64,000 bases of DNA from JAGPUQ01 sp050179115 (GCA_050179115.1 JBFXFL010000002.1:62001-126000); one strand, 5' to 3'. Shown: positions 26,151 through 35,569, numbered from the stretch's first letter. The notes: a model not told the origin generated them from the sequence alone. Translations and numbers: made by a program.

Positions 26151-26570
26151 TCAGAGCAGCAGCTGCCAGGCATACCAGCCCATCAGCACCACCTGGACGA
26201 AAAACAAGCTTCCGCGCACCAGTACCATCGGCAGGTTTGCGGAGATCATGTGTACCACCGATTGGGCGATGCGCGCATAGAGCACGCACATGGCCGTGCT
26301 CTCCATGATCCCGAGTTGCTGGGAAAACCCGGCCGCTGCCACCAACGCCGCGAATACCGGCAGATTTTCCAGGCAATTGAGATGCGCGCGCGTCACGCGC
26401 TGCCCAAAGCCGGGCAGATCCTCGCCGATGGCGGAAAACTTGTGCATGGGTATCTTGGCGCCGCCGACGGAGTTGAGTACCCGGTTGGTGGTCATGATCA
26501 GCATCAGGACCAGTGTCCAACCGGCGAAACCGACGAGAGCGTATAAAGCGGGGCTTGACGCAAGGTTCAT
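26151..26570 (-). CDS. MAPEG family membrane protein
   Basis: A 139-residue integral membrane protein with four hydrophobic helices, of the MAPEG family (membrane-associated eicosanoid and glutathione metabolism). The signature region GQRVTRAHLNCLENLPVFAA, with Arg-Ala-His..Asn..Glu-Asn, is present near residues 57-76. Bacterial members often have glutathione transferase or peroxidase activity in vitro. It lies 32 bases upstream of the hydrolase on the same strand, so they may form a pair. Confidence 0.85.
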   Translation of the reverse strand: MNLASSPALYALVGFAGWTLVLMLIMTTNRVLNSVGGAKIPMHKFSAIGEDLPGFGQRVTRAHLNCLENLPVFAALVAAAGFSQQLGIMESTAMCVLYARIAQSVVHMISANLPMVLVRGSLFFVQVVLMGWYAWQLLL

Positions 26571-26632
26571 GGTATTTTTCCTTATGGTTGTTATTGGAAC
26601 CCCGATGTTACGCGCGGGAAGGGGTGGGGTAA

Positions 26633-27256
26633 ATGTCCGATTCGTCGTACGAAAGCGCACCGGCCGGAGCGGCGGCACCGCAGGAGCTGCCGTTGTTTCC
26701 CCTCCAGCGCACGGTGTTTCCCGGGGTGACCATCCCGATGCGGATTTTCGAGCAGCGCTATCTGCGCCTGGTGCGCGAATCCCTGGCGGCGGCAAAACCC
26801 TTTGCCGTGGTGCCGATTCTGTCGGGACGGGAGGTGGGCGCCACGCCGGTGATCGCCGAGCGCGGCACGCTGGTGACCATTGCCGACTGGTCGCAACTTC
26901 CCAACGGCCTGCTCGGCATCGAGATTCGCGGCGAGCAGCGCCTCCGGGTCGGCGCGACCCGGGTCGAGGCCGATGGCTTGATGGTGGGCGAAGTCATGCT
27001 CGATGCGCCGGATCAGGCTGTCCCGCTGGCCGGGGACGACAGTGATCTGGTGGCGCTGCTGGGCGATCTGGCCCGGCACTTCGGGGTGGAGGCGCGCTAC
27101 GTCAATGACAGCCTCGACGGCATCACCCTCGCCTGGCGCCTGGCGGATCTGCTGCCCGTCGCCCTGGAGCGCAAGATCGCCCTGCTGGCGATGGCCGATC
27201 CGCTGGTGCGACTCATTGAAGTGCGCAGCTGGGTGATCGAGCTATCCCAGCGCTGA
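26633..27256 (+). CDS. Stand-alone LON substrate-binding domain protein
   Basis: A 207-residue protein made of a Lon N-terminal (PUA-like) domain only: LPLFPLQRTVFPGVTIPMRI and FEQRYLRLVRESL are the standard opening, GIEIRGEQRLRV the middle, and a helical C-terminal bundle follows. No AAA or protease part is present. Such proteins occur widely beside complete Lon; their role (adaptor or decoy) is not known. ATG 26633; the gene is divergent from MAPEG and convergent with MaoC. A separate Lon-like protease lacking this domain is at 38511-40958. Confidence 0.85.
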   Translation: MSDSSYESAPAGAAAPQELPLFPLQRTVFPGVTIPMRIFEQRYLRLVRESLAAAKPFAVVPILSGREVGATPVIAERGTLVTIADWSQLPNGLLGIEIRGEQRLRVGATRVEADGLMVGEVMLDAPDQAVPLAGDDSDLVALLGDLARHFGVEARYVNDSLDGITLAWRLADLLPVALERKIALLAMADPLVRLIEVRSWVIELSQR

Positions 27257-27266
27257 GCGGCTCGCG

Positions 27267-27719
27267 CTATTCCCGGCCCTTGAGCATCCGCAGCGGATTG
27301 TAAGTGAGCACTTCCTCGCCGCCCTGATTGAGCACGCGATTGAAGGTGCGTACCAGGCCCCGATTGCCCTTGCTGGTCTGGCGGACTTCGGTGACTTCCA
27401 CCTCGACATGGATGGTGTCGCCGGCAAAGCAGGGCCGTTTCATGTCCAGTTCCATATTGAGAAAGGCCATCCCGGTACCCTGCATGGTCGGGAGCAGCAG
27501 CCCCTCGGCGAAGCTGTAAACCAGGGCCCCGGGCGCGAAGGGACGCTTGATGACGGATTTCTCGCGCAGGAATTCGCGGTCGGTGAACACCACTTCGTGC
27601 AGCCCCACCAGATTGACGAAGCTGGCGATGTCGGCTTCCAGCACGGTGCGGCCCCAGGACTTGAAGCGGTCGCCCACGGTCAGATCCTGCCAGTAAAATC
27701 CGGCGCCCAGTTGTTTCAT
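27267..27719 (-). CDS. MaoC-like hot-dog dehydratase
   Basis: A 150-residue single hot-dog domain of the MaoC/(R)-hydratase type. YWQDLTVGDRFKSWGRTVLE and ADIASFVNLVGLHEVVF hold the usual Asp..His region; ALVYSFAEGL and AGDTIHVEVEVTEVRQT are the later strands. It probably hydrates or dehydrates an acyl-CoA thioester. The catalytic Asp/His pair is at D30 and H41 by inspection (DIASFVNLVGLH), a typical spacing. It is divergent from proA. Confidence 0.8.
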   Translation of the reverse strand: MKQLGAGFYWQDLTVGDRFKSWGRTVLEADIASFVNLVGLHEVVFTDREFLREKSVIKRPFAPGALVYSFAEGLLLPTMQGTGMAFLNMELDMKRPCFAGDTIHVEVEVTEVRQTSKGNRGLVRTFNRVLNQGGEEVLTYNPLRMLKGRE

Positions 27720-27805
27720 GTGATTGATCTCGGGAAATGACGGTGGCGCGATGGTGCGGCAATCCCGCGCGCGCCGCAATTGCGGTCCGGGCCGGTGGCG
27801 CTCTG

Positions 27806-27811
27806 TATAAT
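27806..27811 (+). promoter_or_regulatory. -10 box upstream of proA
   Basis: TATAAT in the context GCTCTGTATAATGAAAGC, 42 bases before proA. TTGCGG at 27780-27785 is a possible -35 but with a long 20-base spacer. Confidence 0.5.
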
Positions 27812-27853
27812 GAAAGCCGTAGCGCAAACAGCTGGTGGCGACCGGCGGAGCGA

Positions 27854-29113
27854 ATGATGGACATTGTTTCCTATATGCAGGACCTGGGGCGGCGCGCGCG
27901 GCGCGCGGCGCGCGAGTTGGCGAGTACCGGCACGGATCGGAAGAATGCCGCGCTGGCCGCGATTGCCGAAGCCCTGGATCGCGGTCGCACCGAACTGGCG
28001 GCCGCCAATGCGAAAGATCTGGCGGCGGCGCGCGCGGAGGGGCTTGACGCCGCCCAGCTCGACCGCCTTACGCTCACGCCGGCGCGTATCGACGCCATGA
28101 TCGAAGGGCTGCGCCAGGTCGCCGCCCTCGCCGACCCGGTGGGGGAGATCACCGACCTCAAGTATCGGCCCAGCGGGATTCAGGTGGGCCGGATGCGGGT
28201 GCCGCTCGGCGTGATCGGCATCATCTATGAGTCCCGGCCCAATGTGACGGTGGACGCCGCCAGCCTCTGCCTGAAGTCCGGCAATGCCTGCATTCTGCGG
28301 GGCGGCAGCGAAGCCATCCATTCCAACGGCGCCATCGCCGCCTGTATTCGGGATGGTCTGGCGGCGACCGGTCTGCCGGCGGCTGCGGTGCAGGTGGTGG
28401 AAACCACGGATCGCGCGGCGGTGGGCGAGCTCATCACCATGGCCGAATATGTGGATGTGATCGTGCCCCGGGGTGGCAAGAGCCTGATCGAACGTATCAG
28501 CGCCGAGGCACGGGTGCCGGTGATCAAGCATCTCGACGGCGTCTGTCATGTCTATATCGATGATCGCGCCGACCTCGACAAGGCGTTTGCGGTCGCGGTC
28601 AACGCCAAGACCCACCGCTATGGCGTGTGCAATGCCATGGAGACCCTGCTGGTCGCGGAGCCGGTGGCGGCGGCGATACTGCCGCGTCTGGCGACCGCCT
28701 ACCGCGAGCATGGCGTCGAACTGCGCGGCTGCGACCGCACTTGCGCGGTCATCTCCGACTGTCGGCCGGCGACGGAGGCGGACTGGTACGCGGAATATCT
28801 GGCGCCGGTGCTGGCGGTACGGGTAGTGGCCGGCATCGACGCCGCCATCGAGCATATCGCTACCTATGGGTCGCAGCACACGGATGCCATCGTCACCGAG
28901 GACTACAGTCGGGCGCGGCGCTTTATGCGAGAAGTCGATTCCAGTTCCGTAATGGTCAATGCCTCCACCCGGTTTGCCGATGGCTTCGAATACGGATTGG
29001 GCGCCGAGATCGGCATTTCCACCGACAAGCTCCACGCCCGCGGTCCGGTCGGACTTGAAGGTCTCACCAGTCAGAAGTTCGTGGTGCTGGGCGACGGTCA
29101 CGTGCGCGCTTGA
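27854..29113 (+). CDS. proA: Gamma-glutamyl phosphate reductase
   Basis: ProA, 419 residues, reduces gamma-glutamyl phosphate with NADPH to glutamate semialdehyde, the second step of proline synthesis. The catalytic Cys is in HRYGVCNAMETLLV; GVIGIIYESRPNVTVDA and SKSL-type VPRGGKSLIERIS are cofactor-site segments. Two adjacent ATGs (27854, 27857) can start it. It begins the long plus-strand run that ends in lipA and overlaps nadD by four bases. proB is not in the window. Confidence 0.95.
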   Translation: MMDIVSYMQDLGRRARRAARELASTGTDRKNAALAAIAEALDRGRTELAAANAKDLAAARAEGLDAAQLDRLTLTPARIDAMIEGLRQVAALADPVGEITDLKYRPSGIQVGRMRVPLGVIGIIYESRPNVTVDAASLCLKSGNACILRGGSEAIHSNGAIAACIRDGLAATGLPAAAVQVVETTDRAAVGELITMAEYVDVIVPRGGKSLIERISAEARVPVIKHLDGVCHVYIDDRADLDKAFAVAVNAKTHRYGVCNAMETLLVAEPVAAAILPRLATAYREHGVELRGCDRTCAVISDCRPATEADWYAEYLAPVLAVRVVAGIDAAIEHIATYGSQHTDAIVTEDYSRARRFMREVDSSSVMVNASTRFADGFEYGLGAEIGISTDKLHARGPVGLEGLTSQKFVVLGDGHVRA

Positions 29114-29799
29114 CGTTGGACGCGATCGGGATTTTCGGCGGCACCTTCGATCCGGTGCATATCGGGCATCTGCGCACCGCGCTGGAGTTGCGCGAAGCCC
29201 TGGGCTTGCAGCGGATGCTGCTGATTCCGAGCGCTCGCCCACCCCACCGGGAGCCGCCCGGTGTCAGCGCAGAGGACCGGCTGGCGATGTTGGCCGCCGG
29301 CATCGGCGACGAGCCGGGTCTGGTTGCCGATGGCCGCGAACTGCGCCGCAGCGGCCCGTCCTATACGATCGACACGCTCGCCGAACTGCGCGCCGAGGTG
29401 GGTTCCGCCACGGCTTTGTGCCTGTGCGTGGGCATGGATTCGCTGGTGACACTGGCCAGCTGGCGGCGCTGGCGCGAGCTGACCGATTTCGCGCATCTGG
29501 TGGTAGCCGCCCGACCGGGCTGGCAGCTGCCGTCCCGGGGCGAGGTCGCCGACTGGCTGGTAGAGCGGCGCTGCGACGCGGTGTCCCGGCTGCATGGTCA
29601 GACCGCGGGTCTGGTCCTGATCCAGACCCTGACGCTGTTGCCGGTGTCGGCCACACAGCTGCGCGCCGACCTCGCGGCCGGTCGCTCGACCCGTTATCTG
29701 GTGCCCGATGCGGCGCTGGCCCATATCCGCGCCCACGGCCTGTACCGGTCGGCGGCGCCCACCCAGAAGTCAATCCAGAACGAGCAGGACACGCGATGA
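29110..29799 (+). CDS. nadD: Nicotinate-nucleotide adenylyltransferase
   Basis: NadD, 229 residues, makes deamido-NAD from nicotinate mononucleotide and ATP. GIFGGTFDPVHIGHLRTA is the nucleotidyltransferase opening (HxGH), GPSYTIDTLAELRA and the VSATQLRADLAAG motif near the end complete the site. The start is a TTG overlapping the proA stop (TTGA); a second TTG two codons on is possible. No ATG or GTG lies in the right place. Confidence 0.93.
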   Translation: MTLDAIGIFGGTFDPVHIGHLRTALELREALGLQRMLLIPSARPPHREPPGVSAEDRLAMLAAGIGDEPGLVADGRELRRSGPSYTIDTLAELRAEVGSATALCLCVGMDSLVTLASWRRWRELTDFAHLVVAARPGWQLPSRGEVADWLVERRCDAVSRLHGQTAGLVLIQTLTLLPVSATQLRADLAAGRSTRYLVPDAALAHIRAHGLYRSAAPTQKSIQNEQDTR

Positions 29800-30143
29800 G
29801 CGAAGATCTACCGGCGGTAGTGGTTGCGGCCCTGGAGGACGTCAAGGGGCTGGATATCCTGTGCCTCGATGTGCGCGGTCTCACTGATGTCACCGACACC
29901 CTGGTGGTGGCCAGCGGCAACACGACACGTCAGGTGAAAGCACTGGCCGAGAATGTCATCGAGCGCTGCCGCGCCCTCGGTGTGCGGCCGATCGGCGTCG
30001 AAGGTATGGACACCGCGGAATGGGTGCTGGTGGACCTGGGCGATCTGGTCCTGCATGTGATGCTGCCCGCCACCCGGGCGTTTTACGAACTCGAAAAACT
30101 CTGGTCGCTGCGACCGGAAGATCTGAAACGCGGCGAGGACTGA
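29796..30143 (+). CDS. rsfS: Ribosome silencing factor RsfS
   Basis: RsfS, 115 residues, binds L14 on the 50S subunit and blocks subunit joining when nutrients fall. The conserved DVTDTLVVASGNTTRQVKAL and GMDTAEWVLVDLGDLVLHVM are unmistakable. The ATG overlaps the nadD stop by four bases; rlmH follows six bases later. nadD-rsfS-rlmH is one of the best conserved trios in Proteobacteria. Confidence 0.95.
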   Translation: MSEDLPAVVVAALEDVKGLDILCLDVRGLTDVTDTLVVASGNTTRQVKALAENVIERCRALGVRPIGVEGMDTAEWVLVDLGDLVLHVMLPATRAFYELEKLWSLRPEDLKRGED

Positions 30144-30149
30144 CCGCGC

Positions 30150-30617
30150 TTGCGCCTGCGCATCCTGGCGATCGGCACCCGGATGCCTGCCTGGGTCGAG
30201 GCGGCAGTGCAGGACTATGCCCGGCGCCTGCCGCCGGAGCTGGCGCTGGAAGTCGTGGAAATACCGCTCGGTCGCCGTGGCAAGGGGATTGATCCCGCCA
30301 CCGTAGTCGCGGCGGAAAGCCAGGCGTTGCTGAAAGCTGCGGGTGCGCGCGATACGCTGGTGGCGCTGGATGTCGCCGGTGAACCCTGGAGCACCCCCCG
30401 GCTTGCCGCCCAGCTGGCGGGCTGGCAGGCGGCCGGCGGCAACTGTTGTTTGCTGGTGGGTGGCCCCGATGGTCTGGATCGGGCCTGTCTGCAGCGCGCG
30501 CATTTCCGCTGGTCGCTATCGGCGCTGACACTCCCCCATCCGCTGGTCAGGGTAGTGCTTGCCGAACAACTGTACCGGGCCTGGACGATCAACGCTGGCC
30601 ATCCGTATCACCGATGA
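30150..30617 (+). CDS. rlmH: 23S rRNA (pseudouridine1915-N3)-methyltransferase
   Basis: RlmH, 155 residues, a SPOUT methyltransferase acting on the 70S ribosome. The trefoil-knot SAM loop LLVGGPDGLDRA and the C-terminus LTLPHPLVRVVLAEQLYRAW ending YHR are diagnostic. The start is TTG at 30150. It overlaps mrdA (ATGA), so ribosome factors and cell-wall genes are translationally linked here. Confidence 0.95.
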   Translation: MRLRILAIGTRMPAWVEAAVQDYARRLPPELALEVVEIPLGRRGKGIDPATVVAAESQALLKAAGARDTLVALDVAGEPWSTPRLAAQLAGWQAAGGNCCLLVGGPDGLDRACLQRAHFRWSLSALTLPHPLVRVVLAEQLYRAWTINAGHPYHR

Positions 30618-32473
30618 GCCCCGCCGACCGCGTCCTCCGCAATCATCGCAACGAACATCTGCTCTTTGTCGGGCGGCTCGGATTCGCTGTCGTGGTCATG
30701 GCACTGTTGCTGGCCACGCTGGTGTGGCGTTACTTCGATTTGCAGATACGTCGGCACGGAGATTTCGTCACCCTGGCCGAGCGCAACCGCATTCATGTGC
30801 GGGCGATTCCACCGCCGCGCGGCCTGATCTTCGATCGCAATGGCGTTCTGCTCGCGGACAATCGCCCCGGTTTTACCCTCTCGATAGTTGTTGAGCGCGC
30901 GGGTAAACTCGATGCGCTGATCAGTGCGCTGGACGATTTGCTGGATCTTGGCGACAGCGAAATCCGGCGCTTTCGGGAGCTCGCGGCGCGCCGCCGGCCC
31001 TACGAGTCGGTGCCGCTGCGCTACAACCTCAGTGAGCTCGAACAGAGCGTCATCGCGGTCAACGAGTACCGCCTGGACGGCGTGGAAATCTCGGCCCAAC
31101 TGGTCCGTTTCTATCCTCGGGGCGAGCCCTTTGCCCATGTACTGGGTTACGTTGGGCGCATCGATGAGCGTGAGCTCAAGGGGCTCGACGCCACGGCTTA
31201 CAGCGGCGTTTACCTGATCGGCAAGACGGGATTGGAGCGTTTCTACGAAAGCGACCTGCTGGGTCGACCGGGCGCGGAATACGTCGAGACCAACGCACGC
31301 GGTCGGGTGATGCGGGTACTGGATCGTGTCCCGCCGGTGGCCGGCGCAAATTTGCGGCTGCACCTGGATTCCCGTCTGCAAGAGGCGGCCTATCAAGCCC
31401 TTGCGGGTGCGCGCGGCGCTGTGGTTGCCATTGATACCAGGACCGGAGGGGTGCTGGCCATGGCGAGCGCACCGTCGTTCGACCCCAACCCGTTTGTTAC
31501 CGGCATATCAACCGCGGCCTACAAGGAGCTCGTCGAATCGCCGGATCGGCCGCTGATTGACCGTGCGGCGCGGGGGCTGTACCCGCCAGGCTCCACCGTG
31601 AAACCGGTGTTCGCGTTGGCGGCGCTCGACAGCGGGATCGCCACGCCCGGGTTCCGGATATACGACCCTGGAGTTTTTCGTCTCGACAACAGCACGCATC
31701 AGTACCGCGACTGGAAACGGGGCGGCCACGGGACGGTCACTCTCTACGACGCCATTGTGCAATCCTGCGACACTTTTTTTTATACCGTCGGGACACGCAT
31801 GGGCATCGACCGCTTGCACCGTTACGCCACCGCCTTTGGCTTCGGGGCGCCAACCGGCATCGATCTGCCCAACGAGGCCGGCGGCACCATGCCCTCGCGC
31901 GATTGGAAGCGGGGCGTCAGCGGTCTTGCGTGGTACCCGGGCGATACGGTCAACACCAGCATCGGCCAGGGTTTCATGACCGCCACGCCGCTGCAGTTGG
32001 CGGTTGCGGCCGCGCGGATCGCAATGCGCGGAGAAGTGCGATCGCCGCGTCTGGGGCGGACGCTGGGGCAGTCTCCGGTGACCAACCCCGTTGCCGCGCA
32101 GCCCATCGTGGCCGCCGCCGCGCACTGGGATCAGGTTATCGATGCGATGCGAGGGGTGGTACAGGATCGCCGGGGTACCGCCAATCGCGCGCTTGCCGCG
32201 ATGGGAGCGATGAGCTACAGCATGGCGGGGAAAACCGGCACCGCGCAAGTGGTTGGGGTAAAGCAGAACGCCAAGTATGATCCGCGCCGTCTCGCCAAGG
32301 CCCAGCTTGATCATGCGCTGTTTATCGCTTTCGCTCCGGTTGAGCTGCCGCGCATAGCGGTGGGGGTGCTGGTGGAAAATGGCGAGCACGGGAGTTCCAC
32401 GGCGGCGCCGGTCGCGCGTCAAGTGATCGATGCCTTCATGCAACACTATCCCGAGGGCGTGGGCCTTGAGTAA
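30614..32473 (+). CDS. mrdA: Penicillin-binding protein 2 (elongation transpeptidase)
   Basis: A 619-residue class B PBP, the transpeptidase of the elongasome paired with RodA. One N-terminal transmembrane helix (about 20-42) is followed by the pedestal with IPPPRGLIFDRNGVLLADN and the transpeptidase: active serine S327 in PGSTVKP (SxxK, K330), SCD-type second motif in VQSCDTFFY, and KTG at 540-542 in MAGKTGTAQV. ATG 30614 is chosen by overlap with rlmH and by the N-terminal cytoplasmic tail length. The next gene, rodA, overlaps it. Confidence 0.95.
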   Translation: MSPADRVLRNHRNEHLLFVGRLGFAVVVMALLLATLVWRYFDLQIRRHGDFVTLAERNRIHVRAIPPPRGLIFDRNGVLLADNRPGFTLSIVVERAGKLDALISALDDLLDLGDSEIRRFRELAARRRPYESVPLRYNLSELEQSVIAVNEYRLDGVEISAQLVRFYPRGEPFAHVLGYVGRIDERELKGLDATAYSGVYLIGKTGLERFYESDLLGRPGAEYVETNARGRVMRVLDRVPPVAGANLRLHLDSRLQEAAYQALAGARGAVVAIDTRTGGVLAMASAPSFDPNPFVTGISTAAYKELVESPDRPLIDRAARGLYPPGSTVKPVFALAALDSGIATPGFRIYDPGVFRLDNSTHQYRDWKRGGHGTVTLYDAIVQSCDTFFYTVGTRMGIDRLHRYATAFGFGAPTGIDLPNEAGGTMPSRDWKRGVSGLAWYPGDTVNTSIGQGFMTATPLQLAVAAARIAMRGEVRSPRLGRTLGQSPVTNPVAAQPIVAAAAHWDQVIDAMRGVVQDRRGTANRALAAMGAMSYSMAGKTGTAQVVGVKQNAKYDPRRLAKAQLDHALFIAFAPVELPRIAVGVLVENGEHGSSTAAPVARQVIDAFMQHYPEGVGLE

Positions 32474-33608
32474 GCCGGATTTTGATCGCCACTTGCGCGA
32501 GCCGGGCACGGCGGTTTATGGACAGCGCAATCACTGGCTGATTTCCCATATCGACCCGGTGCTGTTGCTGTTGTCGGTGTTTCTGATGGCAATGGGGCTG
32601 CTCGTGCTGTACAGCGCCAGCGGACGGGATATGGGGCAAGTCCAGCGCCAGATGCTGTACATGGGCGTGGGACTTGTGGCCATGATGTTTAGCGCGCAAA
32701 TTCCGCCGCGGATGCTGCAGCGCTGGGCGTGGCTACCGTACGTCATCGGCTTCTTGCTGTTGATGGGAGTCGACCTGTTCGGCAGCGGCGCCAAGGGTGC
32801 GCAGCGCTGGCTCGCGATTGGCCCCGTACGCTTTCAGCCCTCGGAGCTGCTCAAGATCGCGGTACCCCTGGTGCTGTCTGCGTACCTGGGTTCCCGGCTG
32901 TTGCCGCCCCGGCTCAAGGACGTGTGTCTGGCAATCGGGGTGCTGCTGGCGCCGTTACTGTTGGTGGCGGCGCAGCCGGATCTGGGCACCGCGGTGCTCA
33001 TCGGTGCCGGAGGTTGCTTTGTGCTGTTTCTGGCTGGCATCGGGATGCGCTATCTGGCCGTGGCCCTGGGTGCCGTCCTGGCCGGCGCGCCGGCGCTGTG
33101 GTTCTTCGCGCTCCATGACTACCAGAAAACCCGCATCCTCACGCTGCTGGATCCACAGCAGGACAAACTGGGCGCGGGCTGGAACATCATTCAGGCCACG
33201 ACGGCCATAGGCTCCGGCGGCTTGACCGGGAAGGGGTGGTTTCAGGGGACCCAGTCCCAGCTCGACTTTCTGCCGGAGAGCCATACCGATTTCATCATCG
33301 CGGTATTGTCCGAAGAATTCGGGTTCGTCGCGGTACTGGGCCTGATCGGTATCTACATGCTGATCGTGCTGCGCGGGCTGGCTATCAGCCTTGCCGCGCC
33401 ATCCATGTTTGGCCGCCTGCTTGCCGGCAGCATCAGTCTCACCTTCTTTTTGTATGTTTTCGTCAACATGGCCATGGTCGCCGGGGTGCTGCCCGTAGTG
33501 GGGGTTCCTCTGCCGATGGTGAGTTACGGTGGAACCTCGGTTGTCACTTTGTCCATAGGCTTTGGTATCCTGATGGCCGTTCGCTCCGAGATTGATACGC
33601 GTGGGTAG
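32466..33608 (+). CDS. rodA: Rod shape-determining SEDS glycosyltransferase RodA
   Basis: RodA (MrdB), 380 residues with about ten membrane helices, polymerises glycan strands from lipid II for lateral wall growth. SEDS landmarks are present: GAKGAQRWLAIGPVRFQPSE, AAQPDLGTAVLI (with the catalytic-type Asp), GSGGLTGKGWFQGTQSQLDFLPESHTDFIIAVLSEEFG region and MVSYGGTSVV near the end. The start is most likely TTG 32466 (MSKPDFDRH), overlapping mrdA by eight bases; no ATG lies closer than the first helix. Confidence 0.94.
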   Translation: MSKPDFDRHLREPGTAVYGQRNHWLISHIDPVLLLLSVFLMAMGLLVLYSASGRDMGQVQRQMLYMGVGLVAMMFSAQIPPRMLQRWAWLPYVIGFLLLMGVDLFGSGAKGAQRWLAIGPVRFQPSELLKIAVPLVLSAYLGSRLLPPRLKDVCLAIGVLLAPLLLVAAQPDLGTAVLIGAGGCFVLFLAGIGMRYLAVALGAVLAGAPALWFFALHDYQKTRILTLLDPQQDKLGAGWNIIQATTAIGSGGLTGKGWFQGTQSQLDFLPESHTDFIIAVLSEEFGFVAVLGLIGIYMLIVLRGLAISLAAPSMFGRLLAGSISLTFFLYVFVNMAMVAGVLPVVGVPLPMVSYGGTSVVTLSIGFGILMAVRSEIDTRG

Positions 33609-33612
33609 ATCA

Positions 33613-34626
33613 ATGGTGGCGCTGGGTTGGCGCTGGCTGCTGGCCTTTTGTCTCGCGACAGGCGGAATCTCCGCGCAGGCGCGGGAGTATCGGGGTCATC
33701 CGGGCGTACAGGCCTTTGTGGCGGCCATGGTCGAAAAACACGGCTTTGATCGCGACGAGCTGACGCGCCTGCTTGCCGGAGCGCAATATCAGCAGGCGAT
33801 CGTCGATGCCATGGAGCGTCCCGCCGAACGGGTCAAACCCTGGTACGCTTACCGGGCTATTTTCGTCACCGAAAAGCGTATCAGTGATGGCGTCGAGTTC
33901 TGGCGCCAGAATCGTGAGACCCTGATGCGCGTTCGGCAGGATTACGGTGTGGACCCGGCCATCGTGGTCGCCATTATTGGTGTGGAGACGTCCTACGGCC
34001 GGATTACCGGGAATTTCCGCGTGCTGGACGCGCTGTCGACACTGGCCTTCGATTACCCCAAGCGCAGCGAATTCTTTACCCGTGAACTGGAGCAATTCCT
34101 GCTGCTCACCCGCGAACAGCGGCGGGATCCGCAGGAAATCCGGGGCTCCTATGCGGGCGCCATGGGTTACGGCCAGTTCATGCCCAGCAGTTATCGAGCC
34201 TACGCCATCGATTACAATGGCGATGGACTGGCGGATATCTGGAACAACCCGGTGGATGCGATAGGCAGCGTGGCCAATTATTTCGCGCGTCACGGCTGGA
34301 GCCCCGACGGTTTGATTGCGGTTCCCGCAGTGGCCCGGATCGGGTACGATCCAGGTCCGGTGAATGTGCTGGTCAAGCCCGTACTGAAGCCCGATGAATT
34401 GGCCGCCATGGGTTTCACGACCGCAACAACACCAATTGCAGGCACGCCAGTATCCCAGGCGGCCGCATTCCCGCTCGAGCTTGAGGGGACAGAGGGCGCT
34501 GAGTTCTGGCTCGCGTACGACAACTTCTATGTCATCACCCGCTATAACCGCAGTCATCGTTACGCCATGGCGGTGTACCAGCTCTCCCGCGAAGTCGCCG
34601 CAAGGATGGCGGATGTTCCGGGTTAA
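33613..34626 (+). CDS. mltB: Membrane-bound lytic murein transglycosylase B
   Basis: A 337-residue periplasmic lytic transglycosylase of family 3. After a signal peptide (cleavage near SAQA, residue 23) the catalytic Glu is in GVETSYGRITG, and GAMGYGQFMPSSYRAYAIDY is the substrate-groove motif; a calcium-site-like DYNGDGLADIW follows. No lipobox Cys is seen, so unlike E. coli MltB it may be soluble or anchored by an uncleaved signal. ATG 33613 is preferred over the upstream TTG 33592, which overlaps rodA. Confidence 0.9.
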   Translation: MVALGWRWLLAFCLATGGISAQAREYRGHPGVQAFVAAMVEKHGFDRDELTRLLAGAQYQQAIVDAMERPAERVKPWYAYRAIFVTEKRISDGVEFWRQNRETLMRVRQDYGVDPAIVVAIIGVETSYGRITGNFRVLDALSTLAFDYPKRSEFFTRELEQFLLLTREQRRDPQEIRGSYAGAMGYGQFMPSSYRAYAIDYNGDGLADIWNNPVDAIGSVANYFARHGWSPDGLIAVPAVARIGYDPGPVNVLVKPVLKPDELAAMGFTTATTPIAGTPVSQAAAFPLELEGTEGAEFWLAYDNFYVITRYNRSHRYAMAVYQLSREVAARMADVPG

Positions 34627-35527
34627 TGCGCTGGCGGCGCTGCTGGCGGTCCTGCTGCTGGCCGGATGTTTCGGCAGTCGCGGGCCCGGCGGCGCCAGTG
34701 CGGATCGCGATGGTGCTCCCGGCTGGGAGGTCGACCGCGATTTCCCGGATGTCACGCCGCGCCGCGAGCCCATCACTAGAGCGGGCAACAAGAACCCCTA
34801 TACGGTGCTGGGCAAGACCTATCATCTGCTGCCGACTGCCGAGGGTTACCGCGAGACCGGCTTGGCCTCCTGGTATGGCACCAAGTTTCACGGTCGCGCG
34901 ACCTCCAACGGCGAGCCCTATGACATGTTCGCCATGACGGCAGCCCACAAGACGCTGCCGATCCCGGCCTATGTCCGGGTTACCAATCTGGAAAATGATC
35001 GCAGCGCCATTGTCCGAGTCAACGACCGTGGCCCGTTTCACGATGACCGAATTATCGATCTGTCCTATGCGGCCGCCAAGAAGCTCGGTGTGTTTGATCG
35101 TGGTACCGCCAGGGTCGAGGTGGTCGCGATCGATCCCAGCACCTATCAGCGCAACAGCGTCGAGGTTCCGCGGATCGGTGCGCAGGCGTCCCGGCCGGCG
35201 CACCTTCTTGGGCCCGCCCCAGCCGGCATCAAGGACGGTCCACCCCTGGCGGAGGCCGCCGCCGGTGGCAAGGGCGGGCCGTCACCGGGAGCCTTTCTGC
35301 AGGTGGGATCGTTCACCAGTCTGAAATCGGCGCGCTCGCTGCAAGCCCGGGTAGAGCAGCGGGTGGCAACGCCAGCGCTCGTGCGGAGCACGCGTGTCGC
35401 GGGTCGTGACATGTTCCGGGTATTGATCGGGCCCTTTGCCGACACGGCGCAGCTGCACAATATGCGCGAAGTGCTGGTCCAAGCGGAACGCCTGGATCCG
35501 CTCGTGGTCCAGGGGGTAAATCTCTGA
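34613..35527 (+). CDS. rlpA: Septal ring lytic transglycosylase lipoprotein RlpA
   Basis: A 304-residue outer-membrane lipoprotein. The lipobox LLLAGC places the acyl-Cys near residue 20. The double-psi beta-barrel domain (TGLASWYGTKFHGRATSNGE to RVNDRGPFHDDRIIDLSYAAA) holds the catalytic Asp, and a C-terminal SPOR domain (GAFLQVGSFTSLKSAR to FRVLIGPFADTAQ, about 225-300) targets it to denuded septal glycan. In P. aeruginosa RlpA cleaves glycan lacking stem peptides, which dacA-type and amidase activities produce. ATG 34613 overlaps mltB by 14 bases. Confidence 0.93.
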   Translation: MFRVNALAALLAVLLLAGCFGSRGPGGASADRDGAPGWEVDRDFPDVTPRREPITRAGNKNPYTVLGKTYHLLPTAEGYRETGLASWYGTKFHGRATSNGEPYDMFAMTAAHKTLPIPAYVRVTNLENDRSAIVRVNDRGPFHDDRIIDLSYAAAKKLGVFDRGTARVEVVAIDPSTYQRNSVEVPRIGAQASRPAHLLGPAPAGIKDGPPLAEAAAGGKGGPSPGAFLQVGSFTSLKSARSLQARVEQRVATPALVRSTRVAGRDMFRVLIGPFADTAQLHNMREVLVQAERLDPLVVQGVNL

Positions 35528-35544
35528 CCGGAAGGGCGCGCGAC

Positions 35545-35569
35545 GCGGGCTAGGATTTTGCCCGCTTTT
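35545..35569 (+). terminator. Weak intrinsic terminator after rlpA
   Basis: A six-base stem GCGGGC/GCCCGC with a nine-base loop, followed by TTTT. It lies 17 bases past the rlpA stop and 72 before dacA. It may only attenuate. Confidence 0.4.
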